Positions 27,687 to 36,051 of a stretch of DNA of 64,000 nt are shown one piece after another; the stretch's first letter is position 1, and every line of letters begins with the position of its first letter. This stretch comes from Lysobacter sp. BMK333-48F3 (GTDB lineage: Bacteria > Pseudomonadota > Gammaproteobacteria > Xanthomonadales > Xanthomonadaceae): the NCBI RefSeq assembly GCF_019733395.1, contig NZ_JAIHOO010000001.1, forward strand, positions 1,798,001-1,862,000. Direction: 5' to 3'. The notes beneath the pieces were generated by a model. It did not search any database. It was given only the letters and a program-made list of their open reading frames with translations, and had not been told where the DNA came from. A program made the position numbers and the translations under genes.

Positions 27687-29192
27687 ATGAGCTTTCCGGA
27701 ATTCTCCAACCCGCTGCTGCGTTTCGCGCAACTGCCCGGGCTGATCGACCAGCTGCTGCACCAGCAACAGCCGCAGCAGCCGGCGACGCCGGCCCCGGTG
27801 GTCGAGCAGGCGCCGGCCGCGCCGATCGAGCTGCCTTACAGCCCGCATGCGCCGGTGCCGAAGGCCGAGACCAAGCCGCTCAGCGAGCAGCTGTACGGCC
27901 AGCAGCCGCAGAAGGAAATCGACACCGCCCTGGCCGAGCTGTCCAGCGACGTCTACGACACGCAGGGCAAGGGCGCCGCCGGCTGGACCCGGCTGAGCCC
28001 GGAGCAGGTCAGCGCGCTCAAGACCCCGGACGGCAAGCCGGCCGGCATCGATCCGAACGATCTGGAAGTCGAAAGCTCCGGCTTCCGCGCCGCGATCTAC
28101 ACCAACGGCAACGGCCAGTACGTGGTCGCCTTCGCCGGCACCAACGGCTTCAATCCGATCGGCGACGGCGACATCGCCAACGACGTCGGCCAGGGCCTGG
28201 GCTTCAACACCAGCCAGTACAAGCAGGCGGTAGCGCTGGCCAAGGAAGCCGAAGCCGCGTTCGGCGACAATGTGGTCTACACCGGCCACTCGCTCGGCGG
28301 CGGCCTGGCCTCGACCGCCGCCCTGGCCACCGGCAACACCGCGGTGACCTTCAACGCCGCCGGCCTCAGCAACGACACCCTGCGCGACCTGGGCTTCAGC
28401 CCGCACGAGGCGCGCTCGCAGGCCGAGGACGGGCAGATCCGCCGCTACAACGTCGACGGCGATCCGCTGACCGGCGTGCAGCAGAGCGTCGAAGTGCTCA
28501 ACGGCATGCCCGACGCGGTCGGCTACGAGCTCAACCTCAAGCATCCGGAAGGCTGGCCCAACGTGCTCAGCGCGCACGGCAGCGCGACCGTGATCGAGGC
28601 GATGAAGACCCAGACGCCGACCCCGACCGAGAGCACCGAGGGCGACGAACTCGGCGCCCTCGACGCGATGGCCGAGACCGTGTCCGAAACCGGCATCGAC
28701 CTGCTCGGCGACGGCATCCAGGAAGTGGTCGACCTCGGCGTCGACGCCTTCAACGTCGGCTACGACTTCGGCGGCGACCTCGACGGCGTGATCAACAACG
28801 AATACGCCAACGGCCGCTATGTCGACGGCACGCTGAAGCTGGCCGGCGACGTGACCGAAGGCCTGCTCAACCTGACCGGCGACGTCGCCGAAGGCGCGTT
28901 CGACCTGACCGGCGACGTGCTGCAGGGCGCCGGCGAATTGAGCGGCGGCCTGGTCCGCGACCTCGGCGAATACGTCGGCCTGGAAGGCGCCGGCGACACC
29001 GTCGGCGGCTGGCTCGAGGACGGCGGCCAGTGGCTCGGCGCGCGCGCCGAGGACCTGGGCGACATCAGCGAGGCGGTGATCGACGGCGTCGGCACCGTGG
29101 CCGAGGCGACCTTCGACGTGGTCGGCGACGTGGCCGAGGGCACGGTCAACGTGGTCAAGGACGTCGGCAGCTTCCTCAATCCCTTCGATTGA
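27687..29192 (+). CDS. Lipase (class 3-like) with C-terminal 11-residue repeats; possible secreted effector
   Basis: 501 residues with no signal peptide. After a Pro/Gln-rich N-terminus, residues 75-330 form an alpha/beta-hydrolase of the class 3 lipase type: YVVAFAGTNGFNPIGDGDI is the oxyanion region and YTGHSLGGGLAS holds nucleophile Ser202. The C-terminal 115 residues are acidic and amphipathic, with four consecutive 11-residue repeats (LxGDVxEGxxx) at 385-428. Lack of a signal, a small-residue tail and an ankyrin-repeat lipoprotein gene downstream fit an antibacterial phospholipase effector of a type IV or VI system; no secretion genes are in the window and no XVIPCD-like tail is recognised. 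A simple cytoplasmic or outer-membrane lipase is the alternative. Confidence 0.8.
   Translation: MSFPEFSNPLLRFAQLPGLIDQLLHQQQPQQPATPAPVVEQAPAAPIELPYSPHAPVPKAETKPLSEQLYGQQPQKEIDTALAELSSDVYDTQGKGAAGWTRLSPEQVSALKTPDGKPAGIDPNDLEVESSGFRAAIYTNGNGQYVVAFAGTNGFNPIGDGDIANDVGQGLGFNTSQYKQAVALAKEAEAAFGDNVVYTGHSLGGGLASTAALATGNTAVTFNAAGLSNDTLRDLGFSPHEARSQAEDGQIRRYNVDGDPLTGVQQSVEVLNGMPDAVGYELNLKHPEGWPNVLSAHGSATVIEAMKTQTPTPTESTEGDELGALDAMAETVSETGIDLLGDGIQEVVDLGVDAFNVGYDFGGDLDGVINNEYANGRYVDGTLKLAGDVTEGLLNLTGDVAEGAFDLTGDVLQGAGELSGGLVRDLGEYVGLEGAGDTVGGWLEDGGQWLGARAEDLGDISEAVIDGVGTVAEATFDVVGDVAEGTVNVVKDVGSFLNPFD
28839..28970 (+). repeat. Four 33-bp coding repeats (11-residue period) in the lipase
   Basis: The units read LAGDVTEGLLN, LTGDVAEGAFD, LTGDVLQGAGE and LSGGLVRDLGE. 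A fifth, diverged unit, VVGDVAEGTVN, follows near residue 473. The 11-residue period is that of amphipathic helices lying on membranes. Confidence 0.85.
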
Positions 29193-29304
29193 GCGCGGTC
29201 GCGATGAGCTGACGCGGCGGTCCGCCGGGCGCGCCGTCGCGACCGAAGCGGCGCGGGAGGGAGCGCTGCGCTAGCAGCGGGAGCGTTGTTTGCCTGGGGG
29301 CAAG

Positions 29305-29530
29305 AGCGAGAGCAAATCCCCCCTGCCCCCTAAGGGGGGAAGCAGCAAAGGCGATGCGACATCGGGACGTCGCGATGCCATCCGCAACAATTGCATTCTG
29401 TTGCCGTTCCCCCCTTTGAAAAAGGGTGAGAGCGTGCGCTTGCGAACCGCAGGTTCGCGCATGATCGAACGCCAGCAGGCTATGCCTGCTGGCCGGACGG
29501 GCAGGGGGGATTTGCTTCGGCCTTTGCCCT
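29305..29530. repeat. G-tract element including a 110-bp repeat unit (copy 2)
   Basis: In the gap between the lipase and ankyrin genes, GCAAATCCCCCC near 29312 opens the element. The unit 29406-29515 then matches 16455-16567 almost base for base, ending GGGGGGATTTGC. The inverse copy is at 30519-30628, so the ankyrin gene is bracketed by inverted copies. The rest of 29193-29674 holds no gene that I can support. Confidence 0.85.
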
Positions 29531-29674
29531 TGCGCTCCAAACGGCCCCTTTCTTCATGGCCGGCGCAGGCAGGCAGGCGCGAGCCGAGCGACCACGCGCG
29601 CCGCGACTGACTTCGCAGCGGCCGGCGCCGGCCTGCGTTAGCATCGGCCGATGCAGCGAACCCAGGTACCTGCC

Positions 29675-30448
29675 ATGCCCGCGCACTCCTCGCTCCTGCG
29701 GCGCCTGTCCTCGCGCGTGATGGCCGCCGCCGTCTTGCTTATGCTGTCGGTCTGCACGGCGTGTGCCGGCCCTGGGAGCGGATCGATGCAAGCCAGCGAA
29801 GTTTTCCCCGACCTGCGCAACGCCGAACTGGCCGAGGCGGCCGCCGAAGGCAACGGCGCGCGCGTGCGCGAGCTGGTCGCCGCCGGCGCCGACCCCAATG
29901 CGCGCGGCGCCAAGGGCGTGACCCCGTTGCAGTGGGCGTTGTACCACCGCAGCACCGACGGCCTGAAGGCGCTGCTCAGCGCCGGCGCCGATCCCGCGGT
30001 CGGCAGCGACGACGGCATGACCGTGGTCCACCTGGCGGCGATGGCCAACGATCCGCGCCTGCTGCGCGCGCTGCTCGACCAGGGCGTGGACCCGAACCTG
30101 CCCAACACCGTGACCCGCGCCAGCCCGCTGGCGTCGGCGTTGATGGGCGAGCGCGAGGAGAACTTCGAAGCCTTGTTGGCCGCCGGGGCCAAGCCCGATC
30201 TGGCCGACCGTACCGGCAACACCCCGCTGCACGAGGCGGCCAAGGTCAACGAATTCGGCCATGCCCTGACCCTGCTCAAGGCCGGCGCCAGCCCGAACGC
30301 ACGCAACGTGCAGGGCGCGAGCTTCCAGCGCTTCATGTTCATGACCCCGAGCAAGCTGCTCAACGCCCAAACCCGCGACCAACGCGAAGCGGTGGTGGAA
30401 TGGCTGCGCGAGCACCAGATTCCGATCGAGGACGCGCAGGCCAAGTGA
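29675..30448 (+). CDS. Ankyrin-repeat lipoprotein (candidate immunity protein)
   Basis: 257 residues from ATG 29675; a start at 29651 would add 8 residues. A signal peptide (AAAVLLMLSVCTACAG) with a Cys that could be lipidated is followed by SEVFPDLRNAELAEAAAEGN and about five ankyrin repeats (VTPLQWALYHRSTDGLKALLSAGADP, then similar units to residue 225; only part quoted as TPLQWAL). Periplasmic ankyrin proteins of this type often sit next to type VI/IV phospholipase effectors as immunity or accessory proteins, and here the lipase gene is 480 bases upstream on the same strand. Confidence 0.85.
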   Translation: MPAHSSLLRRLSSRVMAAAVLLMLSVCTACAGPGSGSMQASEVFPDLRNAELAEAAAEGNGARVRELVAAGADPNARGAKGVTPLQWALYHRSTDGLKALLSAGADPAVGSDDGMTVVHLAAMANDPRLLRALLDQGVDPNLPNTVTRASPLASALMGEREENFEALLAAGAKPDLADRTGNTPLHEAAKVNEFGHALTLLKAGASPNARNVQGASFQRFMFMTPSKLLNAQTRDQREAVVEWLREHQIPIEDAQAK

Positions 30449-30518
30449 GCCTGGGCCGGGTTTACGCGGCCGATCGGGCGTCGTCGTAGCGGGGGGGCGT
30501 CGCTTGCGGGCGCCAAGA

Positions 30519-30913
30519 GCAAATCCCCCCTACCCGTCCGGCCAGCAGGCATAGCCTGCTGGCGTTCGATCGTGCGCGAACCTGCGGTTCGCAAGCGCAC
30601 GCTCTCACCCTTTTTCAAAGGGGGGAACAGCAAGAGCAACGACAGCAGCAACAAAGGCAGCAACAACAACAGCAACAGCAAGAGCAACAGCAACAGCAAC
30701 AGCAACAGCAACGACGTCTGCACTGGTGGCTGCGAGGGTTCGGCACTGCGCCATGCTGCGACACGCACGGCTGGCCTGCCTGCGTCACAACCGGCCAAGT
30801 CGCTTTCGCCGCCCCCTTTTTCGAAAATTTGCTGTTCCCCCCTTTGAAAAAGGGGGGTAGGGGGGATTTGCTTTACCCGATTCCCGATTCCCGATTCCCG
30901 ATTCCCGATTCCC
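30519..30913. repeat. Inverted 110-bp repeat (copy 3), AGCAAC microsatellite and heptamer array
   Basis: 30519-30628 is the inverse of the unit at 29406-29515. Bases 30627-30713 are a run of AGCAAC/AACAGC triplet repeats. Another G-tract hairpin (CCCCCTTTGAAAAAGGGGGG) lies near 30837-30857 with GGGGGGATTTGC at 30861-30872. Five GATTCCC heptamers (30879-30913) end just before the histidine kinase stop codon. No gene is seen in 30449-30920. Confidence 0.8.
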
Positions 30914-30920
30914 GAACTCC

Positions 30921-33809
30921 TCAAACCGCCCGCCGCAAGCGCTCCAGCGCCGTCTCCAGATCGCTCAGCAGCGGCAGCACCAGGGCCCAGTCCTGCGCCC
31001 GCGCCGCCTGTTCCAGGGCTAACGCGGTGCGTTCGAGTTCGTGCGCGCCGATCAGGGCCGCGGCGCCCTTGATCCGGTGCGCCTGGCGCTGGATCGCGCC
31101 GATGTCGCCGTCGCGGTGGGCCGCCTGCAGCGCGTCGCGGTCCTGCGCCGCGGTGGCGAGGAAGTCGTCGAGCACCTCGCGGCCGTCGCCCTCGTCCTCG
31201 GCGAGCAAGCCGCGCAATACCTCTCGGTCGAGCACGTGCGAGGCGTCGGCTGCGGGTTCGTCCAGCGCGCTTTCCTCCGCCACGTCCTGATCCGGCCCGG
31301 TCTCGTCCGCTGCCGCCTCGTCCGCCGCCGCAGTGTGCGGCAGCCAATGGCGCAGACAGGCGGCCAGCCGCGCGACCGCGACCGGCTTGACCAAGTAGTC
31401 GTCCATGCCCGCACTCAGGCAGGCCTCGGCCTCGCCCTTCAGCGCCGACGCGGTCAGCGCCACGATCGGCGTGCGCGGCCGGCGCTCGCGCGCTTCCTCG
31501 CTGCGCACCGCCTGCGCCAGCGCGTAGCCGTCCATGCCCGGCATGTGCACGTCCGACAACAGCAGCGCATAGCGGCCGCTGCGCCAACGCGGCAGGGCCT
31601 CCTCGCCGCTGCCGGCCGATTCGCTGGCGTAGCCGGCCAGGGCCAGCTGGCGGGCGATCACCAAGCGGTTGGTCGGGTGATCGTCGATCAGCAGGATCAA
31701 ACTGCCCTGGCGTTGCGCCTGCTCGACGTCGGGCGCCGCGCGCGCCGGCATCGCGCCCTCCACGCCGATCGGTGCCGGCGCCGGCGGCAGTTCGGCCTCG
31801 CTGGCGCGCGCCAGCGGCACCCGCAAGCGCAGGGTGGTGCCGCGCCCGGGCTCGCTGTCCAGTTCGATCTCGCCCTCCATCAGCGCCGCCAGCCGGCGGC
31901 AGATCGCCAGGCCGAGGCCGGTGCCGCCGTAGCGGCGGGTGGTTTCGTTGTCGGCCTGGCTGAAAGGTTCGAACAGATGCCGTTGCTGTTCGGCGTCGAT
32001 GCCGATGCCGGTGTCGGCGACGCAGAAGCACAGCGCGTCGCGCGGCCGGCCGGCGGCGTCGGACGCGGCCTCGCCTTCGTAGCTCAGCCGCGCCTCGACC
32101 GTGCCGCGCTCGGTGAACTTGACCGCGTTGGAGAGGAAATTGCCGAGGATCTGCCGCAGCCGCAGCGCATCGGCGCGATGCGCCGGCGGCACCCGCGGGT
32201 CGACCTCGCAGTGCAGTTCGATGCCGCGGCTGGCGGCGGCGCCCAGGAACCCGGCGACGGTGGTGCGCAGCAAGGCCGGCAGCGCCACCGGCTCCGGCGC
32301 CAGCTCCAGCCGGCCGGCCTCGATCTTGGAGAAGTCGAGGATGTCGCCGATGATCTGCAGCAGCGAGTGCGAGGATTGCTGGATCACCTCCAGCGCATGC
32401 CGCTGCTCCGGATCCAGGCGCGAATGCGCCAGCACTTCGATCATGCCGGTGACGCCGATCATCGGCGTGCGGATCTCGTGGCTCATCGCCGCCAGGAACG
32501 AGGACTTGGCCCGGCTCGCGTCCTGCGCCCGCGCCTCGCTGACCCGCAGCTCGCGCTCCAGCCGCTTCAGCGCGCTGAGGTCGGCGGCGATCAGCAGCAG
32601 GCCGGGGCGGTCGTCCTCGTCGGCGGTGGCCGAGACCGCGACCAGCGCCGGCACCCAGGTGCCGTTGCGGTGGCGCAGGCGGATCTCGCGCGGCGCGGCG
32701 CGCGATTGCGCGAGCTCGCGCAGCGCGGTCCAGTCGGCCGCCACCGGCCGGCCCAGGCGCGCGCCCAGTTCGGTCGCCAGCGCGCGCAGCGCGCGGCCTT
32801 CGAACACCGAATGCAGGTAATCGCGGCCGATCGCCTGTTCGGCGCGGATGCCGAGCAGGCGTTCGGCGAACGGATTGATCAGACTGAAGCGGCCCTGCTC
32901 GTCGACCGCCAGGATCGCGGTCTGCGCCGCTTCCAGCAGCGAGCGCTGGAAGCGCTCGCGCCGCTCCAGCTCGGCGCGGGTGCGCTCGTTGCGGATCAGC
33001 TGGCCGGTCAGCTCGGTCTCGAAGCCGAGCACGTCGCGGCGCATGTCGATGAAGGCCTGCATGACCGCGCCGAGTTCGCCCGGCGGCAGCTCGCCGGGTT
33101 CGGCGGTGTAATCGTGCTCGCGCATCCGCCGCGCCAGCCAGGTCAGCCGGACCACGCCGCGCGAGGCGTTGCGCAGCACCCGCTGGCCGACCAACGCCGC
33201 CAGCAGCAGCGCCGCCAGCGACACGCCGATGCGCAGCAGGCTGACCCGCTCGCTGCGGACGATGTCGGCGCGGACCACCGCGTCGGCCTGGATCAGCTCC
33301 AGGTCGGAGATGGCCTGCAGGCGCTGGGTCAGCGGGTCGATCGACGGATACAGGCGGGTGTCGGCGAAGCGGCCCAGCGCCGGCAGGTCGCGTCGGCGCA
33401 GGATCGCCTGCAGTTCGGCCGCGGCGGCGTCGGCGCGGTGCCGGGCCTGTTCGGCGGCGCGCAGTTGGTCGTGCTCGATCGCGGTATGCGGCAGGTGCTG
33501 CAATCGCCGCCAGCCGCGGTCGATGCGCTGGCGCGCGTCGTCGACGCGGCGCAGGCCTTCGTTCCAATCGACCAGGCCGTTGCGTACCCGGAAGGTGGTG
33601 TCGACCACGTCCAGGCCGTAGGCATCGGAGACGGTCTTAAGCAGGCGCAGGCCGATCAGGCCGTCGTCCTTCAGCGCGTGCAGGGTTTTGCGCGCCCGGT
33701 ACTGTTCGAACTCGTCGATCGCCAGCACGCTGGCGCCGGTCAGCAGGAACAGGCCGAACAGGCCCCACAGCTGGTGGCGCACGCTGATCCGGTCGAGCCA
33801 GGCCAGCAT
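30921..33809 (-). CDS. Hybrid sensor histidine kinase (TM-PAS-HisKA-HATPase-REC-Hpt)
   Basis: 962 residues. Two membrane segments (near 13-32 and 195-215) enclose a helical periplasmic domain. A HAMP-like stretch, a PAS domain (ILAVDEQGRFSLINPFAERLLG) and a coiled coil follow. The kinase core has phospho-acceptor His444 (FLAAMSHEIRTPM), N box ILGNFLSNAVKF, and G boxes ADTGIGI and YGGTGLGLAIC. A receiver with Asp753 (LLLSDVHMPGMDG) and a C-terminal Hpt domain (QAHRIKGAAALIG) complete a phosphorelay. The REC-EAL gene ends the upstream part of the same transcript, 7 bases away, and is its likely partner. The signal is unknown. Confidence 0.95.
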   Translation of the reverse strand: MLAWLDRISVRHQLWGLFGLFLLTGASVLAIDEFEQYRARKTLHALKDDGLIGLRLLKTVSDAYGLDVVDTTFRVRNGLVDWNEGLRRVDDARQRIDRGWRRLQHLPHTAIEHDQLRAAEQARHRADAAAAELQAILRRRDLPALGRFADTRLYPSIDPLTQRLQAISDLELIQADAVVRADIVRSERVSLLRIGVSLAALLLAALVGQRVLRNASRGVVRLTWLARRMREHDYTAEPGELPPGELGAVMQAFIDMRRDVLGFETELTGQLIRNERTRAELERRERFQRSLLEAAQTAILAVDEQGRFSLINPFAERLLGIRAEQAIGRDYLHSVFEGRALRALATELGARLGRPVAADWTALRELAQSRAAPREIRLRHRNGTWVPALVAVSATADEDDRPGLLLIAADLSALKRLERELRVSEARAQDASRAKSSFLAAMSHEIRTPMIGVTGMIEVLAHSRLDPEQRHALEVIQQSSHSLLQIIGDILDFSKIEAGRLELAPEPVALPALLRTTVAGFLGAAASRGIELHCEVDPRVPPAHRADALRLRQILGNFLSNAVKFTERGTVEARLSYEGEAASDAAGRPRDALCFCVADTGIGIDAEQQRHLFEPFSQADNETTRRYGGTGLGLAICRRLAALMEGEIELDSEPGRGTTLRLRVPLARASEAELPPAPAPIGVEGAMPARAAPDVEQAQRQGSLILLIDDHPTNRLVIARQLALAGYASESAGSGEEALPRWRSGRYALLLSDVHMPGMDGYALAQAVRSEEARERRPRTPIVALTASALKGEAEACLSAGMDDYLVKPVAVARLAACLRHWLPHTAAADEAAADETGPDQDVAEESALDEPAADASHVLDREVLRGLLAEDEGDGREVLDDFLATAAQDRDALQAAHRDGDIGAIQRQAHRIKGAAALIGAHELERTALALEQAARAQDWALVLPLLSDLETALERLRRAV

Positions 33810-33816
33810 CGCCGCC

Positions 33817-35013
33817 TCAATGCTCGGGCCGGCGCCAGCGGCCGAGCAGGGCCGGCAGTTCCGCGCCGGGCACGGCGTCGCCGATCAGCCGGCCCTGGGC
33901 GATGGCGCAGCCCAGGTCGGCCAGCATCTGCCAGTCCTCGACCGTCTCCACGCCCTCGGCGACCGCGTCCAGGCCGAGCTTGCGCGCCAGGTCCAGGCTG
34001 GCCTCGACCACCGCCCGCTTGCGCGGCTGGTGGGCGGCGCCGGCGACGAACTCCTGGTCGATCTTGAGTTCGGTGAACGGCACCTGCGACAGCTGCGACA
34101 GCGACGACCAGCCGGTGCCGAAATCGTCGATCGACAGGCCGAACCCTTTCAGCCGCAGCCGCGCCAGCACGCCCAGGCCGCGCGCGACGTCGGCGATCAG
34201 CGAGCTTTCGGTGAGCTCCAGCACCACTTCGCCGGGCTCGACCCCGGCCTCGCGGACGATGCGCTGGTAGCGATCGGCGGCGCCGGCGTCGTCGAGCGCG
34301 GTCGCCGGCACGTTGACCGACAGCTTCAGGCGCAGGCCCTGGCGCTCCCATTGCCGCTTCCAGGCGCAGGCGGCGGAGAGAATGCGCTCGGTCAGGCCGT
34401 CGAGCAGTTGCAGCTCTTCCAGCACCGGCATGAAGTGCTGCGGCATCACCACCCGGCCGTCGCTGCGGCGCCAGCGCGCCAGCGCCTCGACGCCGATCGC
34501 CCGGCCGTTGCCGAGTTCGACCTGGGGCTGGAACCAGGGCTGGATGTCGTTGTTTTCGAGCGCGGCGCGGGCGCTGTCGGGGCTGATCTCGCCCGGGTCC
34601 TCGTCGGCGGCGGCATCGACGGCGTGGTCCAGCCCGGCCAGGGCCTGGGCCAGCTTGGCCCGGGTCAGCGGCTTGGGCACCGCTTCCAGCACGTGCAGGC
34701 CGCAGGCGCGGGCCATGGTCTGGACGGTGTGCAGCAGGGCGGCGTCGAGCGCGCTGGCGACCAGGATCGAGCGCGCCAGGTGTTCCTGGGCGAGGTGGTC
34801 GATGAACTCGATCCCGTCCATGCCGGGCATGTCCAGGTCGACCACCACCACGTCCGGCGCCTGCGGCAGCGCGCGCAGCAGGCGCAGCGCGGCGTGGCCG
34901 TCGCCGGCTTCGTGCAGGCGGGCGATGCCGAGTTCGGCCAGCAGGCGCAGGGCCATGCGGCGCTGGAAGCCGTGGTCTTCGACTACCAGGACGCTCAAGG
35001 CCGACAGCGGCAT
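33817..35013 (-). CDS. Response regulator with EAL phosphodiesterase domain
   Basis: 398 residues. The receiver (VLVVEDHGFQRRMALRLL; acceptor Asp in VVVVDLDMPGMDGIEF) is followed by a linker and an EAL domain. Catalytic residues for c-di-GMP hydrolysis look intact: IGVEALARW, SVNVPATAL, VLELTES, SIDDFGTGWSSL, LKIDQEFV, AEGVETVEDW and the closing AQGRLIG. It should therefore be an active phosphodiesterase controlled by phosphorylation. It precedes the hybrid kinase by 7 bases, so kinase and output are co-transcribed. Confidence 0.94.
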   Translation of the reverse strand: MPLSALSVLVVEDHGFQRRMALRLLAELGIARLHEAGDGHAALRLLRALPQAPDVVVVDLDMPGMDGIEFIDHLAQEHLARSILVASALDAALLHTVQTMARACGLHVLEAVPKPLTRAKLAQALAGLDHAVDAAADEDPGEISPDSARAALENNDIQPWFQPQVELGNGRAIGVEALARWRRSDGRVVMPQHFMPVLEELQLLDGLTERILSAACAWKRQWERQGLRLKLSVNVPATALDDAGAADRYQRIVREAGVEPGEVVLELTESSLIADVARGLGVLARLRLKGFGLSIDDFGTGWSSLSQLSQVPFTELKIDQEFVAGAAHQPRKRAVVEASLDLARKLGLDAVAEGVETVEDWQMLADLGCAIAQGRLIGDAVPGAELPALLGRWRRPEH

Positions 35014-35209
35014 GCGATCCCTCGGCTGCGTTTACGGCGGCAGACCGAGTCCCGGGAGCGGGCATCCGGCCGCGAACGGCAGACTGTAGCCGTGTCTGCG
35101 GGATCGGCGGAGCGCGCGGCGACGAACGGTCGCCGCCCAGATTACGCGCCGCCCGGCGGCGGCGCGTGAAGTCCTGCCGGCGCCGGGCGCGACGGCCCGG
35201 CGCGGCGGC

Positions 35210-35848
35210 TCAGGGCCAGCGCGGCGGGTCGGCCGCCCAGGCCTGCTGCACTTCGGCCAGGGTCGCGCGTTCGGCCTCGCGCCACTGCGGCAGCAGCTCG
35301 GCATAGCGCGCGGTGCCGCGCCACAGGTCCGGCTCGGTGCGCACCGCGGCGGCGTACCACTGCAGCGCCTCGTCCTTGCGCCCCAGCTGCCACAGCGCCA
35401 CGGCGAAGGTCGGCGGCATCCAGGCGGCGCTGACGCTGCGCGCGTTGTGCAGCGCCGTCCACTGCTTGAACGCGTCTTCGTAGGCGCCGGCGCGGTACAG
35501 GTCCCAGCCGTAGTTCCAGTTGATCGCGCGCCACAGGCTGCTGCCGCTGTCGGCGTCGCGGAACGCGCGCGCATACAGCTGGCGGCCGACTTCGGCGCGG
35601 CCGGCGGCCATCGCCAGGTGGCCCAGCTGGGCCGCCTCGGCCGGGGCGTTGGCCTTGCGTTCGAGGGTCTTGGCCAGGCGTTCCATCGCCGCTTCGCCGG
35701 TTTCGCGGATCGCGAGCACCGGCTTGGTGGTCTGTCCGTCCACGTCGAAATAGAACTCGACCGGCTTGGACAGGGTCTGGGCGCCGGCAGCGCCGGACAC
35801 GAGGGCCGCGGCAAGCGCCGCCGCCAACAACGAGTTGCGGATGAGCAT
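35210..35848 (-). CDS. Secreted TPR-like protein of unknown function
   Basis: 212 residues from ATG 35848, chosen because a clear signal peptide follows (NSLLAAALAAALVSGAAGAQ); an open upstream extension to 36013 is ignored. The mature part consists of helical pairs resembling TPR/Sel1 units (GHLAMAAGRAEVGRQLYARA, FAVALWQLGRKDEALQWYAAA). It probably acts in the periplasm as a scaffold. It is separated from the EAL regulator by about 200 bases, so co-transcription is uncertain. Confidence 0.8.
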   Translation of the reverse strand: MLIRNSLLAAALAAALVSGAAGAQTLSKPVEFYFDVDGQTTKPVLAIRETGEAAMERLAKTLERKANAPAEAAQLGHLAMAAGRAEVGRQLYARAFRDADSGSSLWRAINWNYGWDLYRAGAYEDAFKQWTALHNARSVSAAWMPPTFAVALWQLGRKDEALQWYAAAVRTEPDLWRGTARYAELLPQWREAERATLAEVQQAWAADPPRWP

Positions 35849-35941
35849 GTAGATCGAATCCCCCTGGCTACCCGCACATGCTAACCGCTGCACAGCACAA
35901 TCCATGAACGGGCGCACATAATTCTTTGACATAACCTGGCA

Positions 35942-35962
35942 GCCGGCCTGTTTGCGGCCGGC
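35942..35962. terminator. Hairpin between the hexosaminidase stop and the TPR gene
   Basis: GCCGGCC (35942-35948), a 7-base loop, GGCCGGC (35956-35962), then GTTTTC on the plus strand. It lies about 90 bases beyond the hexosaminidase stop; the T-run is on the wrong side for that gene, so the role is uncertain. Confidence 0.35.
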
Positions 35963-36051
35963 GTTTTCGCGTATTTGCGCGGCACCGCTCATGCGGCCCG
36001 CCTGTTCATCCAATCAGCGCCGCCGTCGCCGGCGGCGCAGGTCGCTCGCGC

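Noticed and set aside
31041..34067. 1,008-codon plus-strand open frame
   Set aside because: It lies antisense to the hybrid kinase and EAL genes and has the low-complexity composition of a shadow frame, with no motif.
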